A DNA stretch of 42,145 bases from Sanchytrium tribonematis (lineage: Eukaryota > Sanchytriomycota > Sanchytriomycetes > Sanchytriales > Sanchytriaceae): contig JADGIG010000021.1 of assembly GCA_018985235.1 (NCBI GenBank), positions 1 through 42,145 of the forward strand, read 5' to 3'. The notes under the pieces were generated by a model. It searched no databases, had not been told where the DNA came from, and was given only the letters and a program-made list of their open reading frames with translations. Positions 10,080-17,896 of the stretch are shown here, piece after piece (position 1 is the first letter of the stretch; every line of letters begins with the position of its first letter). The position numbers and the translations under genes were made by a program.

Positions 10080-11882
10080 CTATTTCTTTTTCAGATATAG
10101 CATTTTGAAAGCAAGCTGGCCTGGTAACTTTGTTATTTGGTTGTATTGAACAACGTCCTGCTTTCTGGATATGTTAAGCAATTTTTTCATGGCTTCTTTT
10201 CCATTTTTTGTAGTATCTTTCGCGCTTCTAATAAGATCAAATGGATTAATGTCCCGTGGCAAATTGACCAGGTTGTCTTGGACTTCCGCCTCCTCCTCAA
10301 AATGTAAATCGCAATGGATATATATAAGCTGTCGACAAACGTTTGCCTTTCTAATTAGGTAACCGCTAAAATTAATGACAGATATAATTTTCCTATCTCC
10401 TAAAATTTGCTTTAGTATTTGATTTGTTTTTATAGCTTCAAGTTCCTCGTCATTTAATTCAATATATTCAATTTTTTGATATTTTACACCGAATATTTCA
10501 AAAACAGATGTAGCTTGCGATTTTAAAATAAAAACAGTATTATTTCGTGGTATATTAAAAGTAAAGATAGGATAAATTGACATTTCGGGTGTTTTTCCTC
10601 CAAACTTACATGAAGTAGATTTCTCGTCTGTTTCTACTGAGATTTGTGTTGAAGAGTTCATTTGAAATTCACCAGTTTGTACTTCAGTATCCTTGTAGAT
10701 AATAGAATGACCTACTGCTTTTTCTTGTTTTTCAATATCCGAGCTTGAGAAAATTTGTGTTATAATTTCTTTATCGGATTCTTCTACTAGTTTTAGACGC
10801 TTAGAGCTATGCGTTTGGCCGTCTTTGGATCGTTTTCTTTTCAATTCAGGATCTTTTTCTTTCTCCTTAAAGGTATCTTTTTCCGAAGAAGCAATCAGCG
10901 GGCTTTCCGTCTTCGATGTTTTTCTTAGCTGCTTGTTATCATTCAATGGTCCACTGATCCTCCTCCCACCTCTTTTCTTTCTAATTCCCCTAACGGGCCT
11001 TTCACCAGTTCTTTCCACATTTCGTTCCTCAACTGAATCTAATTTGTCTGTATCCGTCATATCAGAATCGCCCTCGTACTGTGGCGATCTATTACTCATT
11101 TCTGCAAATCTTTTTTCATACATTAATAACTTTCGTTCTTCTCTCGAAAGGTTTCCCTTTTTATTGTACCATTTTGACCACGGATCTTTTTCCACTGCAT
11201 CTTTACATCCTTCAGTTGCAACGTCAGCTGGCGTATTACCTTCGTTGTCTTTAATAAACATATCCGCCCTAGCATCAACTAAGATATCCACAATTTCGCG
11301 GTTTCCCAAAATACAAGCATGATGAAGGGAACTTAGACCATTGGAATCGACAGTGTTAAGATCTACAGTGTACCTTACAAATTCTCTTACCATTGAGACG
11401 TTCTCATTTAATACAGCATAGTGTAAAGGTGCAAATCCCTCTTCATCAGTATTAACCAATAAATCGTCATCTATATCCATTTGCTCAATCAGGGCTCTTA
11501 AAAATACACAGTCCATAGCACTTCCTCTTTCTGCCAAACGAACCACTATAGATTTGTTTTCACTGTCTTTAAGATGAATGTGTTTAACCATTTCTTTAAA
11601 AAATCGTATCAATTTCCGATTATAAGTAGTTTTTCTCATGCCATCAAACTCATTCGGATTCGTTCCATGAAAAAGGCAAAGCTTAAGCAAAGGAGGATAG
11701 TCTAGCAATTTCTCCAACACTTTCTTGCTCAAATGTTTTTTCAAATTCCATTTTAAAAGTTGGGACCACAAGTGATAAGGTATGCTTAATGTGTGCTTGA
11801 TAAGATAGTTCTCTATTTGGCCCTTTTCCTCAAGAGATTTCAAATGCTCTTTCCAGTTTTGTAATTCATTAATTTTGTCCAT
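10080..11882 (-). CDS. Ankyrin-repeat protein with basic nuclear-type linker
   Basis: A 600-residue protein. About residues 145-225 contain two to three ankyrin repeats (EGFAPLHYAVLNENVSMVREFV, SLHHACILGNREIVDILVDARAD, NEGNTPADVA). A polar, charged linker follows with two basic clusters (RGIRKKRGGRR; KRKRSKDG...SSKRLKL) that look like nuclear localisation signals. The C-terminal 200 residues are more ordered, with no family I can name. A chromatin role such as the Hos4-type ankyrin subunits of Set3-like complexes is possible but not shown. The start ATG at 11882 follows an AAGGGAG element (C-rich on the opposite strand). Confidence 0.8.
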   Translation of the reverse strand: MDKINELQNWKEHLKSLEEKGQIENYLIKHTLSIPYHLWSQLLKWNLKKHLSKKVLEKLLDYPPLLKLCLFHGTNPNEFDGMRKTTYNRKLIRFFKEMVKHIHLKDSENKSIVVRLAERGSAMDCVFLRALIEQMDIDDDLLVNTDEEGFAPLHYAVLNENVSMVREFVRYTVDLNTVDSNGLSSLHHACILGNREIVDILVDARADMFIKDNEGNTPADVATEGCKDAVEKDPWSKWYNKKGNLSREERKLLMYEKRFAEMSNRSPQYEGDSDMTDTDKLDSVEERNVERTGERPVRGIRKKRGGRRISGPLNDNKQLRKTSKTESPLIASSEKDTFKEKEKDPELKRKRSKDGQTHSSKRLKLVEESDKEIITQIFSSSDIEKQEKAVGHSIIYKDTEVQTGEFQMNSSTQISVETDEKSTSCKFGGKTPEMSIYPIFTFNIPRNNTVFILKSQATSVFEIFGVKYQKIEYIELNDEELEAIKTNQILKQILGDRKIISVINFSGYLIRKANVCRQLIYIHCDLHFEEEAEVQDNLVNLPRDINPFDLIRSAKDTTKNGKEAMKKLLNISRKQDVVQYNQITKLPGQLAFKMLYLKKK

Positions 11883-11894
11883 TTGAAATTGGCA

Positions 11895-11902
11895 ACTCCC
11901 TT
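11895..11902. promoter_or_regulatory. ACTCCCTT / AAGGGAGT element before the ankyrin gene
   Basis: A C-rich element in reverse orientation relative to the ankyrin gene, 13-20 nt before its ATG, in the 37-bp spacer after the 7TM-RGS stop. Confidence 0.4.
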
Positions 11903-11919
11903 GTTTTCAAAAAAATTTA

Positions 11920-13104
11920 TTAGACTATTAGAGTCGTATTTTCACTCATAAAAGGCATAAAAAGATCTTGCAACACCTTCCCTTTAATGTGATTTGCGAT
12001 AACCTCCCATATTTGACGTGGATCAGATTTGTATTTAGTAAAGTCAACTACCATATCTTGGGGAACTTTGATAAAATAGCATCCATTTGGCAATATGAAA
12101 TCCTTACACAACTCTTCACTTTTGATTTTGTATACCGCGGGAGACTTGCATTTTTTAAGCTGTTCAAACTTTTCTAAAAACAGAATATAGTTTGTTGCGA
12201 ATCTCTTTGAGCAATATCGATAGAATATTCTTCTTTGAGTTGGTTGATCTAAAAATCGCTGCATATCATCAATGTCTTGCTTAAATTTCGGTTTCAGCGT
12301 ATAAATATTGTATTTAAATTTGAGAAAGAAAATAATTGGGCAAAATAAAATTATACAGATCTGAAAAAATTCATATAAAAAAATAAATAATGAATTAGTG
12401 GATACTAATAATACGTCGCCATAAAAGATATTCGCAAAAATGAAATAAATTATAAATAGCGGAATATGAATAACACTCATCAAACGTAGTTGCCAGCGGA
12501 TTCCGAATCCGTCATCTTCGTGTCGCAGTTTAATAAATATCACAATGTCACCAACACATGCCAACACATTGATAACAGTCCAGGAGATATTAGTTGGACC
12601 GGTACATACGCTTTGATTCTGAACTGGATGCATTTTATCTAGCCCATTTAAAAGACCTGCAGCTAAATCTATCAAATACACAAGAATAGGCAAACAAAAT
12701 GACACAACCCAAATTGCCAGATATACATACCAAGGAATTATTTGTATCACAGTGCGGTCGGATGGAAGATTAAATAGTTTGCAATAAATAGGTAAAATCC
12801 TTGATTTTAGGTGTGATCGATAAACAATTACAAACAACACAACACAAGCGGGGTATAATATTAGAAAAGGCAAAAATGTAATTCGGTTCAGCCAATATAT
12901 ATGGAGGCATGTCAGATCATTAAATCCCTCATAATTACCGAGACGTAAGATATCTACCAGTGCTTTTCCAAATAAATGTATCGACATCAAATACGTTAGA
13001 ACTGGCAGCCTGTATCGATAATATGAAGAATTTCGACAAGCAAAGAGTCCCAAAGCACCCAAAAAATATATTCCAATGAATAGAGTCAAAAATGACAAAA
13101 TCAT
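11920..13104 (-). CDS. Seven-transmembrane receptor with C-terminal RGS domain
   Basis: A 394-residue membrane protein. I see seven hydrophobic segments at about residues 1-22, 33-52, 74-96, 124-148, 173-192, 204-228 and 236-262. The cytosolic C-terminus (about 280-390) has RGS features: a helical start FLDQPTQRRIFYRYC, then FLEKFEQLKK, and late helices with FTKYKSDPRQIWEVI and LQDLFMPFM. RGS domains accelerate GTP hydrolysis by G-alpha subunits, so this is a candidate receptor-regulator fusion, as in plant RGS1 and fungal GprK-type proteins. The start ATG at 13104 lies just after CTACTCCTCGCTC. The stop overlaps AATAAA. The RGS call rests on helix pattern; the ligand is unknown. Confidence 0.8.
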   Translation of the reverse strand: MILSFLTLFIGIYFLGALGLFACRNSSYYRYRLPVLTYLMSIHLFGKALVDILRLGNYEGFNDLTCLHIYWLNRITFLPFLILYPACVVLFVIVYRSHLKSRILPIYCKLFNLPSDRTVIQIIPWYVYLAIWVVSFCLPILVYLIDLAAGLLNGLDKMHPVQNQSVCTGPTNISWTVINVLACVGDIVIFIKLRHEDDGFGIRWQLRLMSVIHIPLFIIYFIFANIFYGDVLLVSTNSLFIFLYEFFQICIILFCPIIFFLKFKYNIYTLKPKFKQDIDDMQRFLDQPTQRRIFYRYCSKRFATNYILFLEKFEQLKKCKSPAVYKIKSEELCKDFILPNGCYFIKVPQDMVVDFTKYKSDPRQIWEVIANHIKGKVLQDLFMPFMSENTTLIV

Positions 13105-13110
13105 GAGCGA

Positions 13111-13114
13111 GGAG
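13111..13114 (-). promoter_or_regulatory. CTCC element before the 7TM-RGS gene
   Basis: Sense TACTCCTCGCTC, with CTCC 7-10 nt before the ATG. Confidence 0.4.
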
Positions 13115-13160
13115 TAGTTTTAGTTACAAACACAATTAATTTAATAAATGGCAAAATCTA

Positions 13161-13484
13161 TCAGACAATGCCGCGCTTCTTTCTTTCAAAATATTGCTCT
13201 ATCGATAGCTTTTGATTATTCATACCGCTTTTGTTTCCATCTTCTTTCTTATTTTTTGTGAAAAGTGAGTCTAAATCAGACAAATAACTGGCAGTTTCTT
13301 TAAATATTTGATGGCCGATTCCATCGCTGTTCATTTTTTTCTTTAAACGTACCTGACTGCTTTTCATTTGATCAACGTTGTATTTTTTAAGGTAGTTATG
13401 AGCAACACTATTTTTGGTATTCCAACGCTGATTGTTGGGATCAACTGCAATTCTTTGCCTTTGTCGGGGACCTGCCATTGTCAT
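13161..13484 (-). CDS. PXR1: PXR1/PINX1-like ribosome-biogenesis protein with eroded G-patch
   Basis: A 107-residue protein. The N-terminus (RQRQRIAVDPNNQRW) matches PXR1/PINX1 proteins, which carry a G-patch and act with the helicase Prp43 in rRNA processing. Further on, SSQVRLKKKMNSDGIGHQIF and DLDSLFTKNKK follow the order of the family after the G-patch. The glycine-rich G-patch core expected between them (W-x2-G-x-GLG) is replaced by AHNYLKKYNVDQMK, with no glycines. Yeast and human homologues are about 270-330 residues, so this one is also short. Two in-frame ATGs exist (13484 and 13478); I chose the first. It is divergent from RPF1 with 27 bp between starts. Confidence 0.6.
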   Translation of the reverse strand: MTMAGPRQRQRIAVDPNNQRWNTKNSVAHNYLKKYNVDQMKSSQVRLKKKMNSDGIGHQIFKETASYLSDLDSLFTKNKKEDGNKSGMNNQKLSIEQYFERKKRGIV

Positions 13485-13494
13485 TTTGATACTT

Positions 13495-13499
13495 GGGGG
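13495..13499. promoter_or_regulatory. Shared CCCCC/GGGGG element between PXR1 and RPF1
   Basis: The only C/G run in the 27-bp spacer: CCCCC toward PXR1 and GGGGG toward RPF1. It could serve both divergent ribosome-biogenesis genes. Confidence 0.45.
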
Positions 13500-13511
13500 A
13501 AACAGTTGACA

Positions 13512-14426
13512 ATGACGGAAATGAAAGACTTGCACAAGATAAAAAATAAAGTACGAAGAAGTGCTGCTGTAAAACGAATGGCACAACACTTTTTGAAAGA
13601 AAAGAAAGTTAAACTCGTGGAAAGAAGAGCTGAAGAGAATGAAAATCCTGAATTGTTGGTCAAACGTCTCGCTGAAAATGTACCAATTACAATTGAAAAT
13701 AGCAGAATACCTAATGAAACTGCGGTCAGCGAGGAAGATCAAGAAGATGCTTTAATAGAAGAATCGATGGATGAATTTGCTTCTTATTTCAATTCTTCTG
13801 ATGCAGAACCCAAAATACTTGTTACAACTTCTAGAAACCCGTCTGGCAAAATATATGATTTTGCAAATGAATTCTCTGATATATTTCCTAACTGTGAATT
13901 TGTGAAAAGAAAAAATTTTGACGTTAAACAAATTGTAAAATTTTGTCAAAATAGAAATTACACCGATGTTATAATAATTAATGAGAATAACAAAATTGCT
14001 GATTATTTAACTATGATTCATCTTCCAGAAGGACCGACAGCTTTTTTTAGATTGTCGAATACAGCACTCTCAAAAGAGATTCATAATCATGGTAGGAGCA
14101 CCGCACACCAGCCTGAACTTATTTTAAACAATTTTGACTCCAAACTAGGTCGTACTGTAGGTAGATTCTTGGCTTGCTTGTTTCCTAAGCTTCCAGAATT
14201 TGAAGGAAGACAGGTCGCAACCTTTCATAACCAAAGAGACTTTATATTTTTTAGGCGTCATAGATATATGTTCAATCATGGGAAAGCTGTTCTCCAAGAA
14301 ATTGGCCCTAGATTCACACTTAAACTCAGATGGTTAAGGAAAGGATTGTTTGATCACGACGGAGAAATTCAGTTCAAGTGGCACCCTAAAATGCAAGTTG
14401 ACAGAAGAAAGTTCTTCCTTAGCTAA
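13512..14426 (+). CDS. RPF1: Ribosome production factor 1 (Brix domain)
   Basis: A 304-residue nucleolar protein of the Brix family required for 60S maturation (ITS2 processing, with Mak16 in yeast). The basic N-terminus has the family signature IKNKVRRSAAVKR. The Brix domain runs from about residue 95: ILVTTSRNPSGKIYDFANE, then AFFRLSN, RTVGRFLACLFP, FHNQRDFIFFRRHRY, and LKEIGPRFTLKLRWL-type sequence near the end. Length equals the yeast protein (295). The chosen ATG at 13512 (MTEMKDLHKIKNK) is the family-like start; an open frame upstream overlaps the divergent PXR1 gene antisense and is not likely coding. The stop overlaps the shared palindrome AATAAATTTATT. Confidence 0.95.
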   Translation: MTEMKDLHKIKNKVRRSAAVKRMAQHFLKEKKVKLVERRAEENENPELLVKRLAENVPITIENSRIPNETAVSEEDQEDALIEESMDEFASYFNSSDAEPKILVTTSRNPSGKIYDFANEFSDIFPNCEFVKRKNFDVKQIVKFCQNRNYTDVIIINENNKIADYLTMIHLPEGPTAFFRLSNTALSKEIHNHGRSTAHQPELILNNFDSKLGRTVGRFLACLFPKLPEFEGRQVATFHNQRDFIFFRRHRYMFNHGKAVLQEIGPRFTLKLRWLRKGLFDHDGEIQFKWHPKMQVDRRKFFLS

Positions 14427-14437
14427 ATAAATTTATT
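14426..14437. terminator. Second shared palindromic poly(A) signal AATAAATTTATT
   Basis: The identical 12-bp palindrome seen at 452-463, again bridging the stop codons of a convergent pair (RPF1 stop 14424-14426, HIBCH stop 14436-14438). It gives AATAAA on both strands. Confidence 0.65.
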
Positions 14438-15473
14438 AATTTCCAGAGAAGTCGTCTGGTACAGGATAAAAAAATTCATCAATAATTTTGGGTGGCACAT
14501 CTGAAATAGTTTTGTATTTCCATGCAACAGGGTCCTTCGATTTGTGAACCAATCGAGTCGTAACACCCACATGAAAGTCACTCCCTTTTTTCAATAGCTT
14601 GGATGAAACTCTGTATTCGTTTTTGAGTGCTTCTACTAAAGTTTCTGCTTTAAGGTGATATAATCTATGTGTAAGCAATAATGACGTGGGCGAAGCACTA
14701 TTTAATTTTGAAAGTAGTTCCTTACACAATTTGCAATTATCTTTTTCCGCTAATGATTCAAAAGTATCAATCAAGGATTGATTTAGAAAACAGTCATTTG
14801 CAACTTCAAATATTTTGTGATCTCTTTCAGTTGCGATAGGAGGTTCTGAAAACTCATCAATTACTTTTGAAATTTTTTCAATTTTGTTAATATTTCCGAG
14901 TTCACGAATTAAATGAGGAACTTTCTGGGAGGGAACGAAATGAGAAGCAAAACCTATTTCTCTCAGTAGCCAAGGAGAGGTTACATGTAGCCCAGTCAAT
15001 CCAAGTAATAATCCAACACCCCCTTTATATCTAGGAAGCATAAAGCTTCCACCAATATCAGGATGTAACCCAATCGCAGTCTCGGGCATACCATACCTTA
15101 CATTTTCTGTAACTACAACAAATGGAGCATGTCCCGATATGCCAACGCCTCCTCCCAGACAAATTCCATTTACGATGGCGACTGTATCTCTTTCTTGTCT
15201 TCTGTTGTAGAGAGACAGATTCATTTTATATTCTTCTTTAAAAAATTGCTTTCCTAAATTTTCATCATCTAAAAGTTCAACGACATCCCCACCAGCACAA
15301 AAAGCTTTTTTGTCGTCTGATTGTATTATTTTTAATCCACTGGAATCGAAATGCTTTTTCAATTCTTTCACCATATCTATGTTTAATGCGTTTAGCTTGC
15401 TAGGTCTATTCAACGTAAGAACAAGAGCATTAAATCGTTTTTCAGCCAAAATGTGCTTCGTAAATGCAGACAT
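14436..15473 (-). CDS. EHD3: 3-hydroxyisobutyryl-CoA hydrolase (HIBCH/Ehd3 type)
   Basis: A 345-residue enoyl-CoA hydratase-fold enzyme. Motifs: LNRPSKLNAL, the oxyanion segment FCAGGDV, then NGICLGGGVGISGHAPF and GMPETAIGLHPDIGGSF, which mark the hydrolase branch. It would release 3-hydroxyisobutyrate from its CoA ester in mitochondrial valine breakdown. The family C-terminus (FHVGVTTRLVHKSKDPVAWK) is present. I chose the ATG at 15473, 19 bp after the VPS29 stop and just downstream of CCCCCTC. An upstream in-frame ATG at 15533 would add 20 residues (MLKLKGWTTRKKNNKLPPLA), basic enough for a mitochondrial presequence, but would overlap VPS29 coding by 41 bp. Confidence 0.92.
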   Translation of the reverse strand: MSAFTKHILAEKRFNALVLTLNRPSKLNALNIDMVKELKKHFDSSGLKIIQSDDKKAFCAGGDVVELLDDENLGKQFFKEEYKMNLSLYNRRQERDTVAIVNGICLGGGVGISGHAPFVVVTENVRYGMPETAIGLHPDIGGSFMLPRYKGGVGLLLGLTGLHVTSPWLLREIGFASHFVPSQKVPHLIRELGNINKIEKISKVIDEFSEPPIATERDHKIFEVANDCFLNQSLIDTFESLAEKDNCKLCKELLSKLNSASPTSLLLTHRLYHLKAETLVEALKNEYRVSSKLLKKGSDFHVGVTTRLVHKSKDPVAWKYKTISDVPPKIIDEFFYPVPDDFSGN

Positions 15474-15478
15474 GGCAA

Positions 15479-15485
15479 GAGGGGG
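15479..15485 (-). promoter_or_regulatory. CCCCCTC element before HIBCH
   Basis: Sense CCCCCTC 6-12 nt before the ATG at 15473, within the 19-bp spacer after VPS29. Confidence 0.45.
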
Positions 15486-15492
15486 TAATTTA

Positions 15493-16074
15493 TTATTTTT
15501 CTTTCTTGTAGTCCAGCCTTTCAACTTTAACATCCTCGATCCATTTTCCGTCTTTTAATTTCTCGCCCAATTGGTATGTATAGATTGTAACATGTTGATT
15601 AATATCTAGTAGCACAAAAGAAGGCTGTCCATCCCTTAATCGCCACTCCTTATCTTCTGTAATTTTCGTATCCTGGAATGCACCCGTCAAACTACCAGTG
15701 TATATAATCATTTTGTCTTTATGTTCTATACATTTTAGACGAGTACCTTGAGTAATCAATATGTCACAATTTAAATGAAGAGATGCAAAGTAAGCCATTT
15801 CTTCATCAAAAAGCTGATAGCCGTTCATAACACCTATGGAAGTAGGCTGATTCAGAGAGAAGTTCAAAAATTGAACTGGAGAGTTAACGTTATCATCATA
15901 TCCAAACACAGCCTTGATATCAATACATATAGATTTGAGATATTCCTTGTCTATATTGCCAAGGGCTACTATTTGCTGTATTTTACCGTTTTTCAGTAGC
16001 TTGGTAAACGGCGCAGGTATCTCAGATGCTTTTGTTGGGATATAAGAACCCCCGCATGCTAATAAAAGAACCAT
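15493..16074 (-). CDS. VPS29: Retromer subunit VPS29
   Basis: A 193-residue protein with the phosphoesterase-like fold of VPS29, part of the retromer that recycles membrane cargo from endosomes to the Golgi. Matches include SEIPAPFTKLLKNGKIQQIVALGN near the N-terminus, MNGYQLF, LNCDILITQGT, IYTGSLTGAF, SFVLLDI and the C-terminal VKVERLDYKKEK. Usual length is about 182. The metal-site motifs of true phosphoesterases are lost: GDxH is GGSY and GHTH is QGTR, fitting a scaffolding role. The start ATG at 16074 is 33 bp from the divergent CC2D1-like start. The stop overlaps AATAAA. Confidence 0.94.
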   Translation of the reverse strand: MVLLLACGGSYIPTKASEIPAPFTKLLKNGKIQQIVALGNIDKEYLKSICIDIKAVFGYDDNVNSPVQFLNFSLNQPTSIGVMNGYQLFDEEMAYFASLHLNCDILITQGTRLKCIEHKDKMIIYTGSLTGAFQDTKITEDKEWRLRDGQPSFVLLDINQHVTIYTYQLGEKLKDGKWIEDVKVERLDYKKEK

Positions 16075-16087
16075 CGATCAAGTCAAA

Positions 16088-16095
16088 ACTCCTTT
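16088..16095. promoter_or_regulatory. Shared ACTCCTTT element between VPS29 and the CC2D1-like gene
   Basis: ACTCCTTT toward the right-hand gene (13-20 nt before its ATG) and AAAGGAGT toward VPS29, in a 33-bp divergent spacer. Confidence 0.45.
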
Positions 16096-16107
16096 GTTAG
16101 ATCTTTA

Positions 16108-17886
16108 ATGAATGAAAATGATCTGCAAAAATTACTTACAATTGACTTAGTTGATGAAGGGAATACAAATGATGATGAACTTCTCGAAGATTTTGAAAAT
16201 CTAAAAAACGGCCAACAAATTCAAGCTGTGGAACCTTTGGTTGATGACGATGAAGGAGAGGAAATTTTGCTCGAGGAGCCAGATACAAGCTTACCTCATG
16301 AAAGTGGAGACTTCCTTATTAAATTAGAAACAGGCTCTAGAGACGAGGTATTGTTAATGTCGAATGAGTACAAGTTAAATGCTATTCAACAAAAGAAATT
16401 AGGGAATCTTGATTTGGCCATGAGCTATATGAAAGGTCTTAAACTATTGCAGGAAAAAATCAAGGAATTAGAGCCTCTGAAATTGGATGATGGTCCGCAT
16501 CTGACGGGAAATCAAACAATTTTGGTGAAGCCAGAGATTTCTGTTCGTTCTTATAAACCTGAACCAATTTTAGACAAGCAGGCAATTGAAAGACTTAATT
16601 ATCAGGTTGAGCTTTCATTATTGTATTCAAAGATATTTCTTCGCCTTCAAGACAAAACAAATGCACTGTATTTTCATAGACTTTCGAAACTATCTCAGTC
16701 AGCTCTTGATCATTATCCTGTTACCCTTTCCTCTAATTTAGTTGAGTGGAAGAATCCTGCATGTAATCCGTTTGTTGCAGCAAACACTATTCAAGTTGAA
16801 ATTATCTATCTTGATGGAATTGTTGTACAAGAGAGTTGTGAAGTATTTATTTTGGTAGATTTAGGTCCACCGAATGAAAAACCTTACCATTTTACTCATG
16901 GTCAAGTCATCAAACAAAATGGCTGTAGCAAAAAATATAGCATTGAGTCACATTTAGATATTAAGGAACTATTTCATTTCCAAATTGGATCAAGAATTAG
17001 GAAGCCGCTTAATCTGACATTATGTAAGATTTATCCACTTAGGTTTTGGGAATATGTCACAGGTCCCAGAGTTGAAAAAGTTGGAAAAATTACAATCGAC
17101 ATTAATAAGGTATTAAAAAGTGGAAATGATGCTGTTTATGAATGGTCTGGAGTTTTGCAATTTATGGACTCGAGGAAACCTACCAGCTCATATGTAAAAG
17201 TGGCTCTTCGAACGCATAAATTACTGAACGGAATTGACAATTTAAAGAAATCAGAAACTTGGATTTTTGAGCAAGAGCAAACACGTGACGAAACTAAGCC
17301 TCTCTCTAGAGGATCAAACATTTCAACAACAAGCAATCTCACCACACCAAACAATTCTCTGGCATCACCCATCACTTCTGCAAATTCACCGGCTTCGCAG
17401 CTTTCTCCAAATTCAGTAACTTCTAACTTGCCTCAGCCCGTAGCACCTCGTCCTATACCCAATACTAAAACATTGGAAACCACAGCAAAGACTTCAAATC
17501 CTACGCAAGTTTCCAAGATAAACTCGCCCCAAGTCAGCCCAGTTGGCCATGAGGATGATCCACCAGAAGAATTATTATTAAACCCAGAACATATGACGTC
17601 CAACCTTGTTTTTGAACATTATTTAAAAATTTGGTCTCAGTCGGAAGACAAACAAGATGAAGTCCAACAAATACAGCTCAAAGTCAGTATGCTTGGAGTC
17701 CAGGTATCTACAGGGAAGCTGACTATGGAAAAGTATGGGGAATTACTAAATTCTAGACTTGATCTTTTAAAAAAGGTCGCAAAAAAGCTCAGAGAATCAA
17801 ACAATGTTCAGATGGCACCCCATGCTATAATTCAAATTAAAAGCATACAGCAAGAGCTTGAAGAGCTCAAGCAAATGCAGAAATAA
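16108..17886 (+). CDS. CC2D1/Lgd-like protein (DM14 and C2 domains)
   Basis: A 592-residue protein. The N-terminus is acidic. Around residue 90 lies a DM14-like helical hairpin (YKLNAIQQKKLGNLDLAMSY...GLKLLQEKIKELE). A C2-like domain spans about 225-375, with PLNLTLCKIYPLRFWEY and LQFMDSRKPTSSYVKVALR. The order DM14 then C2 fits CC2D1/Lgd proteins, which bind ESCRT-III (CHMP4/Shrub) and act in endosomal sorting. A Ser/Thr/Pro/Asn-rich disordered linker (about 395-485) separates this from a C-terminal helical region (YGELLNSRLDLLKKVAKKL) not typical of the family core. Only one DM14 unit is clear, fewer than in animals. Divergent from VPS29, another endosomal gene. Confidence 0.68.
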   Translation: MNENDLQKLLTIDLVDEGNTNDDELLEDFENLKNGQQIQAVEPLVDDDEGEEILLEEPDTSLPHESGDFLIKLETGSRDEVLLMSNEYKLNAIQQKKLGNLDLAMSYMKGLKLLQEKIKELEPLKLDDGPHLTGNQTILVKPEISVRSYKPEPILDKQAIERLNYQVELSLLYSKIFLRLQDKTNALYFHRLSKLSQSALDHYPVTLSSNLVEWKNPACNPFVAANTIQVEIIYLDGIVVQESCEVFILVDLGPPNEKPYHFTHGQVIKQNGCSKKYSIESHLDIKELFHFQIGSRIRKPLNLTLCKIYPLRFWEYVTGPRVEKVGKITIDINKVLKSGNDAVYEWSGVLQFMDSRKPTSSYVKVALRTHKLLNGIDNLKKSETWIFEQEQTRDETKPLSRGSNISTTSNLTTPNNSLASPITSANSPASQLSPNSVTSNLPQPVAPRPIPNTKTLETTAKTSNPTQVSKINSPQVSPVGHEDDPPEELLLNPEHMTSNLVFEHYLKIWSQSEDKQDEVQQIQLKVSMLGVQVSTGKLTMEKYGELLNSRLDLLKKVAKKLRESNNVQMAPHAIIQIKSIQQELEELKQMQK

Positions 17887-17896
17887 ATATTTTATT
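17882..17896. terminator. Back-to-back poly(A) signals of convergent CC2D1-like and TAF9 genes
   Basis: AATAAA at 17882-17887 overlaps the CC2D1-like stop, and TTTATT at 17891-17896 gives AATAAA on the minus strand overlapping the TAF9 stop. An imperfect version of the palindromes at 452 and 14426. Confidence 0.55.

Noticed and set aside
13368-13511. N-terminal extension of RPF1
   Set aside because: It is antisense to PXR1-like coding and does not resemble RPF1; the ATG at 13512 gives the family start.
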